This document shows, piece by piece, positions 43,336-52,505 of a stretch of DNA of 64,000 bases. Each line of letters starts with the position of its first letter. The stretch's first letter is position 1. The stretch lies in the NCBI GenBank assembly GCA_963710675.1, contig CAVQBE010000025.1, positions 1 to 64,000 on the forward strand, written 5' to 3'. The notes under the pieces were generated by a model. It was not told the origin of the DNA and made no database searches. It worked only from the letters and a program-made list of their open reading frames with translations. The translations under genes and the position numbers were made by a program. Source of the stretch: JACCZX01 sp963710675 (lineage in GTDB: Bacteria; Pseudomonadota; Gammaproteobacteria; Burkholderiales; Burkholderiaceae_F).

Positions 43336-44571
43336 ATGGACGGCTCCCTCCTGCGGCTCGATGACGCCAACCAGCGTACGGCTGAACAAGGCGTCGCGTT
43401 GGATCATCTGCGACTTGGTTGGAGGCCGATTGTCGCGCGCGATCGCCGTGTATTGGGTGTGCGGATCGAAATCCGCCGCCCTGCCCACTCAACCGAGACC
43501 TCGACATCCACCATTGGGGCTGTCATCGCTGCACTTGCGGATCAAACGACGGCGCCCTCGCGTGGAATCGTCGTACTCGCGCCGACGCCACTTTCACTGA
43601 ATATCGAGTTGCAGGCGCTCGCTGAATGGAGCCGGCAATCCAGCGTGCTGTTCGAAGTGGATGCCGAGGCGTTGACTGCGCGCCAGTTACCGATGGTCGA
43701 AGCCGCACATCAAGCCGGGCACAAATTCGTATTACGCAAGACAAAGCACCCTCTTCCTCGCGACACGCAACGGCTGTTCACCGCGGTCGTCGATGATTCC
43801 GAAAGCGGCCGTTCTCATGATCCTGCGTCGCCGCTTTGGGTGCGAGACGTGCACACGCGATCCGATGTTGAAGCGGCATTTGCGTTTGGAGCGCAGGCCA
43901 CGGTCGGCTGGCCACTCGATGAGCCGATGGTCGAGCCTTCGGCCGGACTCGAGCCGACGCGGCGTGCGGTGCTCGACATCATCCGCCTGATTCAGGGCGA
44001 CGCCGACGTGATGGCGCTGGAGCGCGCGTTTAAGAACGAACCGAGCCTTGCGTTGATGTTGCTGGCGGTCATTAACAGCGCAGCGCTCGCTCCCGCCGCA
44101 GCGGCGTCGGCGCCGATCACGTCGCTGCGTCACGCGATTCTGGTGCTCGGCTACAAGCGGCTGGTGCGCTGGCTGGTACTGCTGCTTGGCGTGTCGTCTG
44201 CAAACACGCGTTCTATGCCGCTCATTTACATGGCAGTGCAGCGTGGGTTCTTTTTAGAAGCCCTGGCAAGTCAAGTGGGCGGAATGCGCGATGACCTTTT
44301 TGCCGTCGGTGCGTTCTCGATGCTGCAGCAGATCACCGGGCATTCGCATGAGCGGCTGTTCGCCTCAGCCGCACTGCCGCGCCCCGTGCTCGACGCCGTG
44401 CGTGCCCACCAAGGTGCCTATGGCGTTTATCTGGCGCTCGCCGAGGTCATCGAGCGTGGAGACACAGTGGGCTCAGAGCGCGCCGCGCAGCTGGTCGGAG
44501 TGTCGATGGGTCAGATCAATGCCGCGCTGCTGTCGTCGCTCGCTGCGGTGGACGCAATTACGATGAATTAG
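43336..44571 (+). CDS. HDOD domain signalling protein with degenerate EAL-like N-terminus
   Basis: This 411-residue protein resembles YuxH-type proteins. Its N-terminal half (LGWRPIVARDRRVLGVRIEIR, FEVDAEALTA, HKFVLRKTKH) is EAL-like without the catalytic motif. The C-terminal HDOD domain begins at VLDIIRLIQGDADVMALERAFKNEP and has ITSLRHAILVLGYKRLVRW and MRDDLFAVGAFSML. HDOD proteins are non-enzymatic regulators of motility, c-di-GMP networks or natural competence. The start at 43336 (MDGSLLRLDD) replaces a longer reading through the divergent promoter. Repeat copy B starts 4 nt after its stop. Confidence 0.82.
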   Translation: MDGSLLRLDDANQRTAEQGVALDHLRLGWRPIVARDRRVLGVRIEIRRPAHSTETSTSTIGAVIAALADQTTAPSRGIVVLAPTPLSLNIELQALAEWSRQSSVLFEVDAEALTARQLPMVEAAHQAGHKFVLRKTKHPLPRDTQRLFTAVVDDSESGRSHDPASPLWVRDVHTRSDVEAAFAFGAQATVGWPLDEPMVEPSAGLEPTRRAVLDIIRLIQGDADVMALERAFKNEPSLALMLLAVINSAALAPAAAASAPITSLRHAILVLGYKRLVRWLVLLLGVSSANTRSMPLIYMAVQRGFFLEALASQVGGMRDDLFAVGAFSMLQQITGHSHERLFASAALPRPVLDAVRAHQGAYGVYLALAEVIERGDTVGSERAAQLVGVSMGQINAALLSSLAAVDAITMN

Positions 44572-44575
44572 CGGC

Positions 44576-44679
44576 TCCTCGTGTACGCGAGCGCTATGCG
44601 GTCGCACGTGCACTCGTCGCGATTAGTTAGGCGCCGCTCCTCCGGAGCGGCCGCGCGGAGCGGCGCAGTAAAAGGCAGC
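44576..44679 (+). repeat. Stop-proximal hairpin repeat, copy B
   Basis: About 104 bp starting TCCTCGTGTACGCG, 4 nt after the HDOD stop and in its orientation. Hairpin 1 is weaker (GCGA-G-CGC pairing across TAT with a G-G mismatch), while hairpin 2 is the best of the four (GCCGCTCC-TCC-GGAGCGGC, 8 bp). The CGATTAGTTAGGCGC linker is intact. The right end, AAAGGCAGC, is shared with copy C. Confidence 0.88.
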
Positions 44680-44708
44680 GGAGTTCACCTTTCCATGCCG
44701 CATCGAGT

Positions 44709-45701
44709 TCAATCCAATCGTGCGCCGCTGCGTTGAATGACCGGCTGCCAGCGCGCTCGTTCGGCCCGCATGAACGCGCCGAAATATTCCGGGGTGCCGC
44801 CTCCCACCTGCCAGCCTGCTGCTTCGATCCGTGACTTCACTTCCGGCATCGCAAAAATCGCATTGATTTCTCGATTGAGCTCGTCAATACGCGCCGGCGG
44901 CGTCGCTGCGGGCGCGACGAATCCATTCCAAGCGATGGCTTCGAATCCGGCAAAACCGCTTTCATGAATCGTCGGTAGCTCACGCAGTGCGGGCCACCGC
45001 TCGCGACTAGTAACTGCCAACAGTTTTATTCGTCCCGTTTGCGCGATCGGCAACAGCGTCGTTGGATTGGACATGACCGCGTGCACATCGCCGGCAGCCG
45101 TCGCCTGCACTGCAGGCGGCGCACCGTTAAAGGGAATATGGACCATGAAGATTCCCGCATCGGTCTTCAGCAACTCCATCGACAGGTGCGATGCACTGCC
45201 GTTGCCCAGCGACGCATAGTTCAGTTGTCCGGGGCGCTGCCGTGCGTACGCGATGAACTCCTTGAACGATCCGACCGGCAGCGTGCTCGCAATTGCCAGC
45301 ACGTTCGGCGCGGTGCCGACAAGCACGATCGGCGCGAGGTCTTTCGCCGGGTCATAAGGTAGCCTCGCATACAGATAGGGTGCGGTCGCCAGTGGACCTG
45401 TGAATGACAGGCCGATGGTTGCGCCATCGGGGGCAGCTTTCGCTATCTCATTCGTCCCTACGGTGCCTCCAGCGGCGGGCCGATTTTCGACCACCACTGT
45501 ATGACCGAGACGCTCGCGTAGCTTGTCGGCAACCACCCGGCCCAGTACGTCGATCGATGAGCCGGGCGGCGCAGTCAGAATGATGCGCAGCGTGCGTGCT
45601 GAAGAAACCTGCGCAGCAGTTTTACGAGTTGCTGTGGCGCCTATCACCGTAGACGCAAAGGTACAAAGCCAGCGTCTGCGAGCAAAGTTAATCCAGCCCA
45701 C
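44709..45701 (-). CDS. Bug/TctC-family extracytoplasmic solute receptor
   Basis: This tripartite tricarboxylate transporter substrate-binding protein has the Bug signature RIILTAPPGSSIDVLGRVVADKL, VVENRPAAGGTVGTNEIAKA, and the second beta-strand loop LGNGSASHLSMELLKTDAGI. An Arg-rich start (INFARRRWLCTFASTVIGATA) looks like a signal peptide. There is no ATG; the GTG at 45701 is chosen because AGAGG lies 4 nt upstream. As is common for Bug proteins, no cognate TctA/TctB permease is nearby. Orphans of this kind are abundant in Burkholderiales. Confidence 0.85.
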   Translation of the reverse strand: MGWINFARRRWLCTFASTVIGATATRKTAAQVSSARTLRIILTAPPGSSIDVLGRVVADKLRERLGHTVVVENRPAAGGTVGTNEIAKAAPDGATIGLSFTGPLATAPYLYARLPYDPAKDLAPIVLVGTAPNVLAIASTLPVGSFKEFIAYARQRPGQLNYASLGNGSASHLSMELLKTDAGIFMVHIPFNGAPPAVQATAAGDVHAVMSNPTTLLPIAQTGRIKLLAVTSRERWPALRELPTIHESGFAGFEAIAWNGFVAPAATPPARIDELNREINAIFAMPEVKSRIEAAGWQVGGGTPEYFGAFMRAERARWQPVIQRSGARLD

Positions 45702-45717
45702 CGAACCTCTAGACCCG

Positions 45718-48408
45718 TTAACCCCGTGCCGCTGGTTTCCTGCTGCCCGCCCCTCGCGCCGTTTTGGATGCGGTCTTGCGAGCAGCAGTGGTGGCCTTGC
45801 GTGGCCTTGCACTCTTCTTGGCCGGCGCTGGCGCCGTTACGCCCACAACAACTGTTGCCCGAGTGCGCGCTCTCACCGGCGGAACGGGTAGGGTCTCAAC
45901 CGCCTCTCCGTTGACCGCCTTGCCTGCGTGCTTGGAAGCTGTCGCCGTCTTTGCCCCTGCCTTTACGGGCCTCGGCTCAAACTCGAAACCGGTTGTGCCA
46001 TCCGGCTTCTTAATCAAGAACGCGCCGAACTTGCGGCGGGTGCGATTCGAAACAAACCCGCGTAGCAGATCCGTCCGTCCCTCATTCAACAGCTTTGCCA
46101 TCTGTGCTGAATCGATCGGCTGCTGCAGGATCACTTTGCCCGAGCGGAAGTCGCAACGCTTTTCGGCCCCGACGCTGTTCTCGCACAGGTACGACATCGG
46201 CTGTTCAAACACCCGGCCGGCGCATTTCGGGCACGGACCGACCATCGTCGCATTTGAGAAGTCGATCGGGTCCGAGGTGCCATCGTCATTGCTCTGGCCG
46301 AAGTCGAATTCGATCTTCAGCTCCGGCGTGATTTTCAAAACAGCGGAAAACGGCCTGCCCATTTTGCTGATGAAGCCATTCAACGGACCGATCGTCCGAT
46401 CGCGCAGCAGCTGTTCGACCTCCTCCACCTCAAACGTACGGCTGCCCGGATGCTTTGGCAATGAGAACTCGCACTTGGTACACGCGTAGCGGCGATAGTT
46501 CTCAACGATCTTGCCTTTGCAACTCGGGCATGGCGTTGCGAGCGTGGCCGGGTCCTCGATCGGCACCGTGTTCGATTGATAGCTCTTGGCGCGGTCGACG
46601 ACCTTCTTGGTCATGCCCGCAATCTCTTTCATGAACAGATCGCGCTTGAGCTGGCCGTGCTCCATCAGCGACAGCTTGTGCTCCCACTCACCGGTCAGCT
46701 CGGGCGCGGTCAGCTCCTCGATATCGAGTCCCTTCAGCAGCGTGATCAGATCGAACGCCTTGCGCGTCGGCCGCAAATCCTTGCCATCACGCACCATGTA
46801 GCGTTGGTCAATCAGTCCTTCGATGATCTGCGAGCGCGTCGCTGGGGTGCCGAGGCCCTTTCCGGCCATCGCCGCGCGCAGATCATCGTCTTCGATCAGT
46901 TTGCCGGCACCCTCCATCGCCGACAGCAGTGTTGCTTCTGTGTAGCGCGCGGGTGGGCGCGTAGCGAGTGCGATCGATTGCACATCGGTCGTTTTGACGC
47001 GCTCGCCCTGATCGATCTTCGGTAGAGACCCTTGTTCCTGCATGGCCTCGCGTCCGTAGATCGCAAGCCAGCCCGGCTCTACGAGCACTTTGCCTTCGGT
47101 CTTGAAAGCGTGGCCCTCGACCTCGGTAATGCGCGTGGTCACCAGGTATTCGGCAGCCGGGAAAAAGATAGACAGAAAACGCTTGACGACCAGGTCATAC
47201 AGCTTCGCTTCGACTTCCGACAGGTGATTCGGTGTCTGCAAGGTTGGGATGATCGCGAAGTGGTCCGAAACCTTCGCGTTGTCGAACACGCGCTTATTGG
47301 GCTTCACCCATCCCTGCTTGACAATTTTCTTCGCAAAGTCGCGATACGGTGTTGCGCTGCTCAGCACGTCCATCGTCTTGCGCACGATCGCGACGTAGTC
47401 TTCCGGTAACGCGCGCGAATCTGTACGCGGATAGGTCAGCACTTTGTGCCGCTCATACAGCGCTTGTGCGATCGACAGCGTCGTCTTCGCGGAGAATCCA
47501 AATTTCGAATTCGCTTCCCGCTGCAGCGATGTCAGGTCGAACAGCAGAGGCGCCAGCTGCGTGCTCGGCTTTGCCTCTTCTGTGGCCGTACCGGTCTTAC
47601 CGCGGCACGCGTCGGCGATCGCGGTTGCCTTTTCCGCATCCCACAAGCGCTCTGCGCGCGCATCGACGTCATCATTCTTCTTGAACTTCGGATCGAACCA
47701 GCGGCCTTCGTACGCACCGGCTTTCGCGTCGAACGATGCGCGCACTTCCCAGTAGTCGCGCGAAACGAACTTGCGGATCTTGTCTTCGCGCTCGACGACG
47801 ATTGCTAGCGTCGGCGTTTGCACACGGCCGACCGTGGTCAGATAAAAGCCGCCCTCCTTGCTGTTAAACGCGGTCATCGCGCGCGTGCCGTTAATGCCGA
47901 CCAGCCAGTCGGCTTCCGAGCGGCTGCGCGCAGCGTCCGCCAGCGGCATCATCTCGTCATCGCTGCGCAATTGCGCGAACGCTTCGCGTATCGCAGCCGG
48001 CGTCATCGATTGCAGCCAAAGCCGGCGTACGGACTGCTTGGCCTTGGTTGCCTGCACGATGTAACGGAAAATCAGCTCGCCTTCGCGCCCCGCGTCACAT
48101 GCGTTGATCAGTTGGCCGACATCCTTGCGCTTGATCAGCCGAGCCAGTACCTTCAGGCGCGCTTCGCTCCTCGCGATCGGTGCCAGATCGAAATGCGGGG
48201 GGATCACCGGCAGATGAGTGAACGTCCATTTGCCGCGCTTAACGTCGTACTGCTCGGGTGCGCGCAGCTCGAGCAGATGTCCTACTGCCGACGACAACAC
48301 ATACTTATCGCTCTCGAAGTAGTCCTGGTGCTTGACGAAGTCGCCCAGCGAGCGCGCGATATCCGCGGCCACGGAAGGCTTTTCGGCGATGATCAATGCT
48401 TTGGACAT
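45718..48408 (-). CDS. topB: DNA topoisomerase III
   Basis: This 896-residue type IA topoisomerase has a TOPRIM domain (ALIIAEKPSVAADIA; NACDAGREGELIF, with the metal-binding acidic residues) and the active-site Tyr326 in LTYPRTDSRALPEDY. Two C-terminal four-Cys-type segments (CPSCKGKI, then CTKC; and CPKCAGRVFE) and a Lys/Ala/Arg-rich tail follow. It relaxes and decatenates DNA by single-strand passage. It lies downstream of smg on the same strand, with repeat copy C between them, as in many betaproteobacteria. Confidence 0.93.
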   Translation of the reverse strand: MSKALIIAEKPSVAADIARSLGDFVKHQDYFESDKYVLSSAVGHLLELRAPEQYDVKRGKWTFTHLPVIPPHFDLAPIARSEARLKVLARLIKRKDVGQLINACDAGREGELIFRYIVQATKAKQSVRRLWLQSMTPAAIREAFAQLRSDDEMMPLADAARSRSEADWLVGINGTRAMTAFNSKEGGFYLTTVGRVQTPTLAIVVEREDKIRKFVSRDYWEVRASFDAKAGAYEGRWFDPKFKKNDDVDARAERLWDAEKATAIADACRGKTGTATEEAKPSTQLAPLLFDLTSLQREANSKFGFSAKTTLSIAQALYERHKVLTYPRTDSRALPEDYVAIVRKTMDVLSSATPYRDFAKKIVKQGWVKPNKRVFDNAKVSDHFAIIPTLQTPNHLSEVEAKLYDLVVKRFLSIFFPAAEYLVTTRITEVEGHAFKTEGKVLVEPGWLAIYGREAMQEQGSLPKIDQGERVKTTDVQSIALATRPPARYTEATLLSAMEGAGKLIEDDDLRAAMAGKGLGTPATRSQIIEGLIDQRYMVRDGKDLRPTRKAFDLITLLKGLDIEELTAPELTGEWEHKLSLMEHGQLKRDLFMKEIAGMTKKVVDRAKSYQSNTVPIEDPATLATPCPSCKGKIVENYRRYACTKCEFSLPKHPGSRTFEVEEVEQLLRDRTIGPLNGFISKMGRPFSAVLKITPELKIEFDFGQSNDDGTSDPIDFSNATMVGPCPKCAGRVFEQPMSYLCENSVGAEKRCDFRSGKVILQQPIDSAQMAKLLNEGRTDLLRGFVSNRTRRKFGAFLIKKPDGTTGFEFEPRPVKAGAKTATASKHAGKAVNGEAVETLPVPPVRARTRATVVVGVTAPAPAKKSARPRKATTAARKTASKTARGAGSRKPAARG

Positions 48409-48514
48409 GAGTAAACGGAGAAGCCCGAAACGGGCAGCTCCCTAGCTTGTTCCTTTTTTCAGGATAACAACTAAATGAAAACGGCACGCAAACAGGCAAT
48501 GGCCCCCGCCTTTG

Positions 48515-48618
48515 CTGCCTTTGTAATGTGCGCGTACGCGCGGCCGCTCCGAAGGGAGCGCGCCTAACTAATCGGTGCGAGTGCACGTGCGACGGCGCAG
48601 CCGTCGCGTACACGAGCA
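48515..48618 (-). repeat. Stop-proximal hairpin repeat, copy C
   Basis: About 104 bp on the minus strand, starting TGCTCGTGTACGCG 10 nt after the smg stop and in smg orientation. Hairpin 1 is perfect: GCGACGGC-TGC-GCCGTCGC (8 bp). It differs from copy A on both arms in a way that keeps pairing. The linker CGATTAGTTAGGCGCG and the TCGGAGCGGCCGCGCG block match copy A. Confidence 0.9.
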
Positions 48619-48628
48619 ACGCACGACG

Positions 48629-49087
48629 TTAATGCTTGGCGCGATCGTCGCCGGCGCCCAGCAGCTCTTCCAGAAGTAGCACGTCGATGTCGGCCTGCTG
48701 GCTCCACAACACCATCAGTACGATCACCTTCAGCATATCGAGCGACACCGGCGTTTCGTCGGTGGCAAGCGCGCGCTCGATGACGATCTCGCGCTGCGTC
48801 GGTGTCAGCTGCGATGCCTGTTCCAGAAAACTGAGAAAGCCGACCGCTTCGATTCCGAGCCGCTCGAATTCGGTGGCTGCGTAAACGCGAAAAGCGCGCT
48901 CGCTCTCCGGGCCGACTGCGATGGATTCGGATGTGACGAGCTGCAGTCCGGACAGCCAGACAAGCGCATCGGAAATCTCTTCGTCTTCGAATCCGGCGTC
49001 GGTCAGACGTTTCGACAGCGAGTCGGAGTCCGGGCACGCATGCAGCGCGCCGTAGTTTTCGTACAGATAGACGAGGACGTCAAACAC
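48629..49087 (-). CDS. smg: Smg family protein (DUF494)
   Basis: This 152-residue acidic protein starts MFDVLVYLYENYG, the diagnostic start of the Smg/DUF494 family, with DAGFEDEEISDALVWLSGL and FLEQASQLTPTQREIVIERAL following. Its position directly downstream of dprA is the classical one. The molecular role is unsettled. Repeat copy C lies between its stop and topB. Confidence 0.93.
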   Translation of the reverse strand: MFDVLVYLYENYGALHACPDSDSLSKRLTDAGFEDEEISDALVWLSGLQLVTSESIAVGPESERAFRVYAATEFERLGIEAVGFLSFLEQASQLTPTQREIVIERALATDETPVSLDMLKVIVLMVLWSQQADIDVLLLEELLGAGDDRAKH

Positions 49088-49138
49088 GTGGGCGCAATTT
49101 ATGCGAGCGGTAGCGCGCTGTAAAGGGTCATAGTCGGA

Positions 49139-50251
49139 TTAACGCAACCTTTGGTATCGGTTACCTGGCAGACGCTCAACATGTTGTGCCAGTTCGAGTT
49201 CCAGCAGGGCACCGACCAGTTCGCCCGGCTCGCGCCCGCTTTGCTCGACCAAGCGCTCCAGATCGACCGGGTCGTGGCCCACAAGCCCGAGCACATCGGC
49301 ATGCGCCGCAGGTTCGACAGGGGCCTGGTCAATGCGGCCAGCCCCGCGGGCGGCGAAGCCGATTTCCTCGAGCACATCCTGCGCAGACTCGACGAGCTTG
49401 GCACCGTCACGTATCAACCGATGGCAACCCTTTGACAGTGGCGAGTGGATCGAGCCCGGCACCGCAAACACTTCGCGGCCGGCATCGGCTGCCAATCGAG
49501 CCGTAATCAGAGAGCCGGAGTGCAGCGCGGCTTCGACGACCAATGTGCCGCACGAGATGCCCGCAATGATGCGATTACGCCTCGGAAAGTTGTGCGCGAT
49601 TGCCGGCGTACGCAGCGTGAACTCGGAAATCACGACTCCGCGCTTGCGTATGTCGGTCGTCAATGTGCGATTGCTGGTGGGATAAGTCACATCAACCCCG
49701 GTGCCGACGACCGCGATCGTCGATGCATCGCTGATCGGATCCACACCGGCAGCCAGCGCGCCACGATGCGCAGCCGCGTCGATGCCGAGCGCCAGACCGC
49801 TGGCGACGGTAATGCCGGACTGCGCGAGCGCACGCGCAAACAACTGCGCGTTTTCACTCCCCTGCCGGGTCGCGTTACGGCTTCCAACAATTGCCAGCGA
49901 TTTGCGGTTTAGCAGTTCCACCCGCCCGATCGCAAACAAGACCAGTGGTGGGTCGGGCGTCGCAAGAAGCGCCTGCGGATAGGCAGCGTCGGCCAGTGTA
50001 AGCAACGCATGATCGGGCGCGGCCGCCAGCCAATGCTCGGTCGCATCGATTGCAGATCGGGCCTCCGCACCCGGCGGTTGCGCCAGCACCCGCGCCAGCG
50101 CCTCGGGCATTGATCGCAAAAGCGTCGAAAGTCCGGCGTCGAAGATCGCCTGAGGCAAGCCGAATGTTGAAAGTAGCCGGCGCGCGGCTCGCGGGCCCAG
50201 CCCTGGCGTGGTGATTAGGCGCAGCCAGGCGGCGCGTTCAGCCGCCTGCAT
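49139..50251 (-). CDS. dprA: DNA-processing protein DprA
   Basis: This 370-residue protein loads RecA on incoming single-stranded DNA during natural transformation. The N-terminal SAM-like helix-hairpin segment is TPGLGPRAARRLLSTFG. The Rossmann-like DNA-binding core has LAIVGSRNATRQGSENA, VASGLALGIDAAAHRGAL and PRRNRIIAGISCGTLVVEAAL. A winged-helix (DML1-like) C-terminus ends it. It sits 28 bp after the LysM gene and before smg on the same strand. Confidence 0.94.
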   Translation of the reverse strand: MQAAERAAWLRLITTPGLGPRAARRLLSTFGLPQAIFDAGLSTLLRSMPEALARVLAQPPGAEARSAIDATEHWLAAAPDHALLTLADAAYPQALLATPDPPLVLFAIGRVELLNRKSLAIVGSRNATRQGSENAQLFARALAQSGITVASGLALGIDAAAHRGALAAGVDPISDASTIAVVGTGVDVTYPTSNRTLTTDIRKRGVVISEFTLRTPAIAHNFPRRNRIIAGISCGTLVVEAALHSGSLITARLAADAGREVFAVPGSIHSPLSKGCHRLIRDGAKLVESAQDVLEEIGFAARGAGRIDQAPVEPAAHADVLGLVGHDPVDLERLVEQSGREPGELVGALLELELAQHVERLPGNRYQRLR

Positions 50252-50279
50252 TTGTGTGGGTCTGGTGAATGATGCCGCG

Positions 50280-51530
50280 CTATTTCACCAGGTTGCCCAG
50301 ATCCTTACCGCGCTGTTCCTGCGGTGTCAGCCTCGTGCTATCGCCGGTGATGCCCATGCGCTCTTCTTCGCGCGCAAAGTCCACGTCGTCGCTCGGATTC
50401 GTTGCGCGGTCGCCGACTTCAACCGCCTTTGTTCCGCGCGCGATCAGCGCGTAGGAGATACCGGGAAACACTCTGAATACGAAGGCCAGTCCAATCTGCT
50501 CGTCGGGCAACTTGATGAATTCGCGTTTGTTGGCCGTGCGATCGAGCTTTGTCTCACCCGTGCGATACAACTGAAGCACGTCGCCGGTGGAGACTCCTTC
50601 ATCACTGCCCCGGCTCAACGTCACGATGCTTCCGCCACCGGCATATCGAACGCCGTCATACATGGCGATGACACGCGCGTCGACCGGCGCATCGGGGCGC
50701 TTGGGCATGTAGGTGACAAGTTCCTGGCGCTCAACCGCTTGCAGTCGGTCGCCGACGCCGATCTCCTGCTTACTGGAATCGATGCGCATTTTCGCGATCT
50801 CGCCGCCGCCGACCTTGTTGGCCGTGCCGAGGTAGAACGCTTCGTATGCGATCGGTTTCTTGCGGGCCTTGTCGTCCGGGTCGTACAGCGGGCGCAGGGG
50901 GCGGAATACGTTGTAGTTGATGATCGCATCGTCCTGGATGCCGCGCGCGTACGCGTCGTCTCCGCGGCCGACGAACACACGACCTTCCTGCGTTGCGACA
51001 ATACGCGGCGAGTCGGCAAGCCCGTTGGCATCGAGCACCAGCGGCTGCGACAAGAAGGGCGCAATTAAATTGTTTGGAATTGCTGAGATGGCGGTGCGCT
51101 CGTTGCCGATATCGCGAATACGTGGCTCAAGCCGGCCGACACCGGGTTCTCCTTCGCCGGCGATCTGCAGGCGGGCACGATCGCCATCCTTGATCAGGAC
51201 CAGCGTTTGTCCCGGATAAATCAGATGCGGATTCTTGATCTGGGTCTTGTTCATGCCCCACAGCTCGGGCCAGCGCCACGGGCTGGTCAGATACATGCCC
51301 GAAAGGTCCCACAGCGTGTCACCGCTTTTTACCGTGTAGCGTTCGGGCGCGTTCGGTGCCAGCGCGGAAAGCGGCACGCCCGATTGCGCGACCTGGTCCG
51401 CGGTTCCGCGCTGCTTGGGCGTAACCGGCAAACGCGACGCGGGAGTCGAATCCTGCGCCTGCAAGCCGCTGCCCAACAGAGACAGGGCCAGTATCGAGGC
51501 TGAAACGACGCCTAACTTAATGTGGGTCAT
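50280..51530 (-). CDS. LysM peptidoglycan-binding domain protein
   Basis: This 416-residue exported protein has signal peptide MTHIKLGVVSASILALSLLG. A LysM domain (RYTVKSGDTLWDLSGMYLTSPW to HLIYPGQTLVLI, ~60-115) is followed by a long C-terminal region of the type always found with LysM next to dprA (VFVGRGDDAYARGI, VGGGEIAKMRIDSSKQEIGVGDRLQAV). The ATG at 51530 follows GGAG. It is probably anchored to peptidoglycan; the exact role is unknown. Confidence 0.88.
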   Translation of the reverse strand: MTHIKLGVVSASILALSLLGSGLQAQDSTPASRLPVTPKQRGTADQVAQSGVPLSALAPNAPERYTVKSGDTLWDLSGMYLTSPWRWPELWGMNKTQIKNPHLIYPGQTLVLIKDGDRARLQIAGEGEPGVGRLEPRIRDIGNERTAISAIPNNLIAPFLSQPLVLDANGLADSPRIVATQEGRVFVGRGDDAYARGIQDDAIINYNVFRPLRPLYDPDDKARKKPIAYEAFYLGTANKVGGGEIAKMRIDSSKQEIGVGDRLQAVERQELVTYMPKRPDAPVDARVIAMYDGVRYAGGGSIVTLSRGSDEGVSTGDVLQLYRTGETKLDRTANKREFIKLPDEQIGLAFVFRVFPGISYALIARGTKAVEVGDRATNPSDDVDFAREEERMGITGDSTRLTPQEQRGKDLGNLVK

Positions 51531-51870
51531 CAAAACTCCTGGTCACGCTTGAACCGCGGAAAGGAAACGAAGACAAAAGAAGCGCCAAGCCCCTTCCCCT
51601 TGAACTTCGAGGGCCGCGCCGATATCTAATAATGGGCTGCAAATTTTGACGGTAATGCCTTGATATAGCAACGGATACGGTGCGACTCCGATCCCGACTA
51701 GGCGCGATGCCATAGGTCGTAACCGACGCTTCTGGCGCGCAAGTTTGGCCCAGCCAGCGCGCGGCAGGTGCTTGAAAAGCACGCGAACTTCGGGCATTTA
51801 AGGCAGATTGAAAGCTGGCAGCGTGGCATTGGATGCGCAAAACGTTTGCCGGGCGCTTTGGAGAATTGGA
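51531..51870. promoter_or_regulatory. Divergent promoter region between the LysM gene and def
   Basis: This 340-bp region carries no gene I can support. A possible sigma-70 promoter for def is TTGAAC (51600-51605), a 17-bp spacer and TATCTA (51623-51628). It is far upstream of def, so it is tentative. No riboswitch, tRNA or repeat was recognised in it. Confidence 0.35.
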
Positions 51871-52377
51871 GTGGCACTGCTTAACATCATCGAGTACCCC
51901 GATCCGCGGCTGCGAACCGTTGCCCGGCCGGTGACTCGCTTCGACGACACCTTGCAGCAATTTGTGGACGACTTGGCGCGCACCATGTACGCGGCGCCGG
52001 GCGTGGGTCTCGCGGCGACCCAAGTGGATGTCCACGAGCGCGTCCTTGTCATCGATGTCTCCGAAACAAAGGACCAGCTTCATGTCTTGATCAATCCTGA
52101 AATCGTCTGGACGTCTGACGAGCAGGTTGAGTGCGAAGAAGGCTGTTTGTCGGTGCCCGGCGTGTACGACGCGGTGACGCGACCGGCGAGGGTGCGTGTT
52201 CGCGCCCAAAAAGCCGATGGAAAGTCCTACGAGATGGATTGCGAGGGACTGCTCGCAGTGTGCGTTCAGCATGAGATGGATCATCTGCTTGGCAAGGTGT
52301 TCGTCGAATATCTATCGCCGTTGAAGCAGGACCGAATCAAGACGCGGTTGAAAAAGCGCAAAGCGAAGGCAGCGTAG
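51871..52377 (+). CDS. def: Peptide deformylase
   Basis: This 168-residue Fe/Zn hydrolase removes the N-formyl group from new proteins. All three motifs are intact: GVGLAATQ, EGCLSVPG (metal Cys) and QHEMDHLLG (HExxH). The GTG at 51871 (VALLNIIEYPDPRLRT) is chosen because GGAG lies a few bases upstream and the family starts there. In most betaproteobacteria fmt follows at once; here a sensor/regulator pair and a repeat separate them. Confidence 0.94.
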   Translation: MALLNIIEYPDPRLRTVARPVTRFDDTLQQFVDDLARTMYAAPGVGLAATQVDVHERVLVIDVSETKDQLHVLINPEIVWTSDEQVECEEGCLSVPGVYDAVTRPARVRVRAQKADGKSYEMDCEGLLAVCVQHEMDHLLGKVFVEYLSPLKQDRIKTRLKKRKAKAA

Positions 52378-52505
52378 GTCACCGCTTTCCGGGCTCGCAG
52401 GCCAGCATGTCGATTGGCGACGTGTTTCCGTTGTTTCGTCTTAAGTGTGCTGCGGTCTGCGAACCGCAGCGGCTAAAGTTCGCACCCTGCTACGGGGCGC
52501 TGCAT

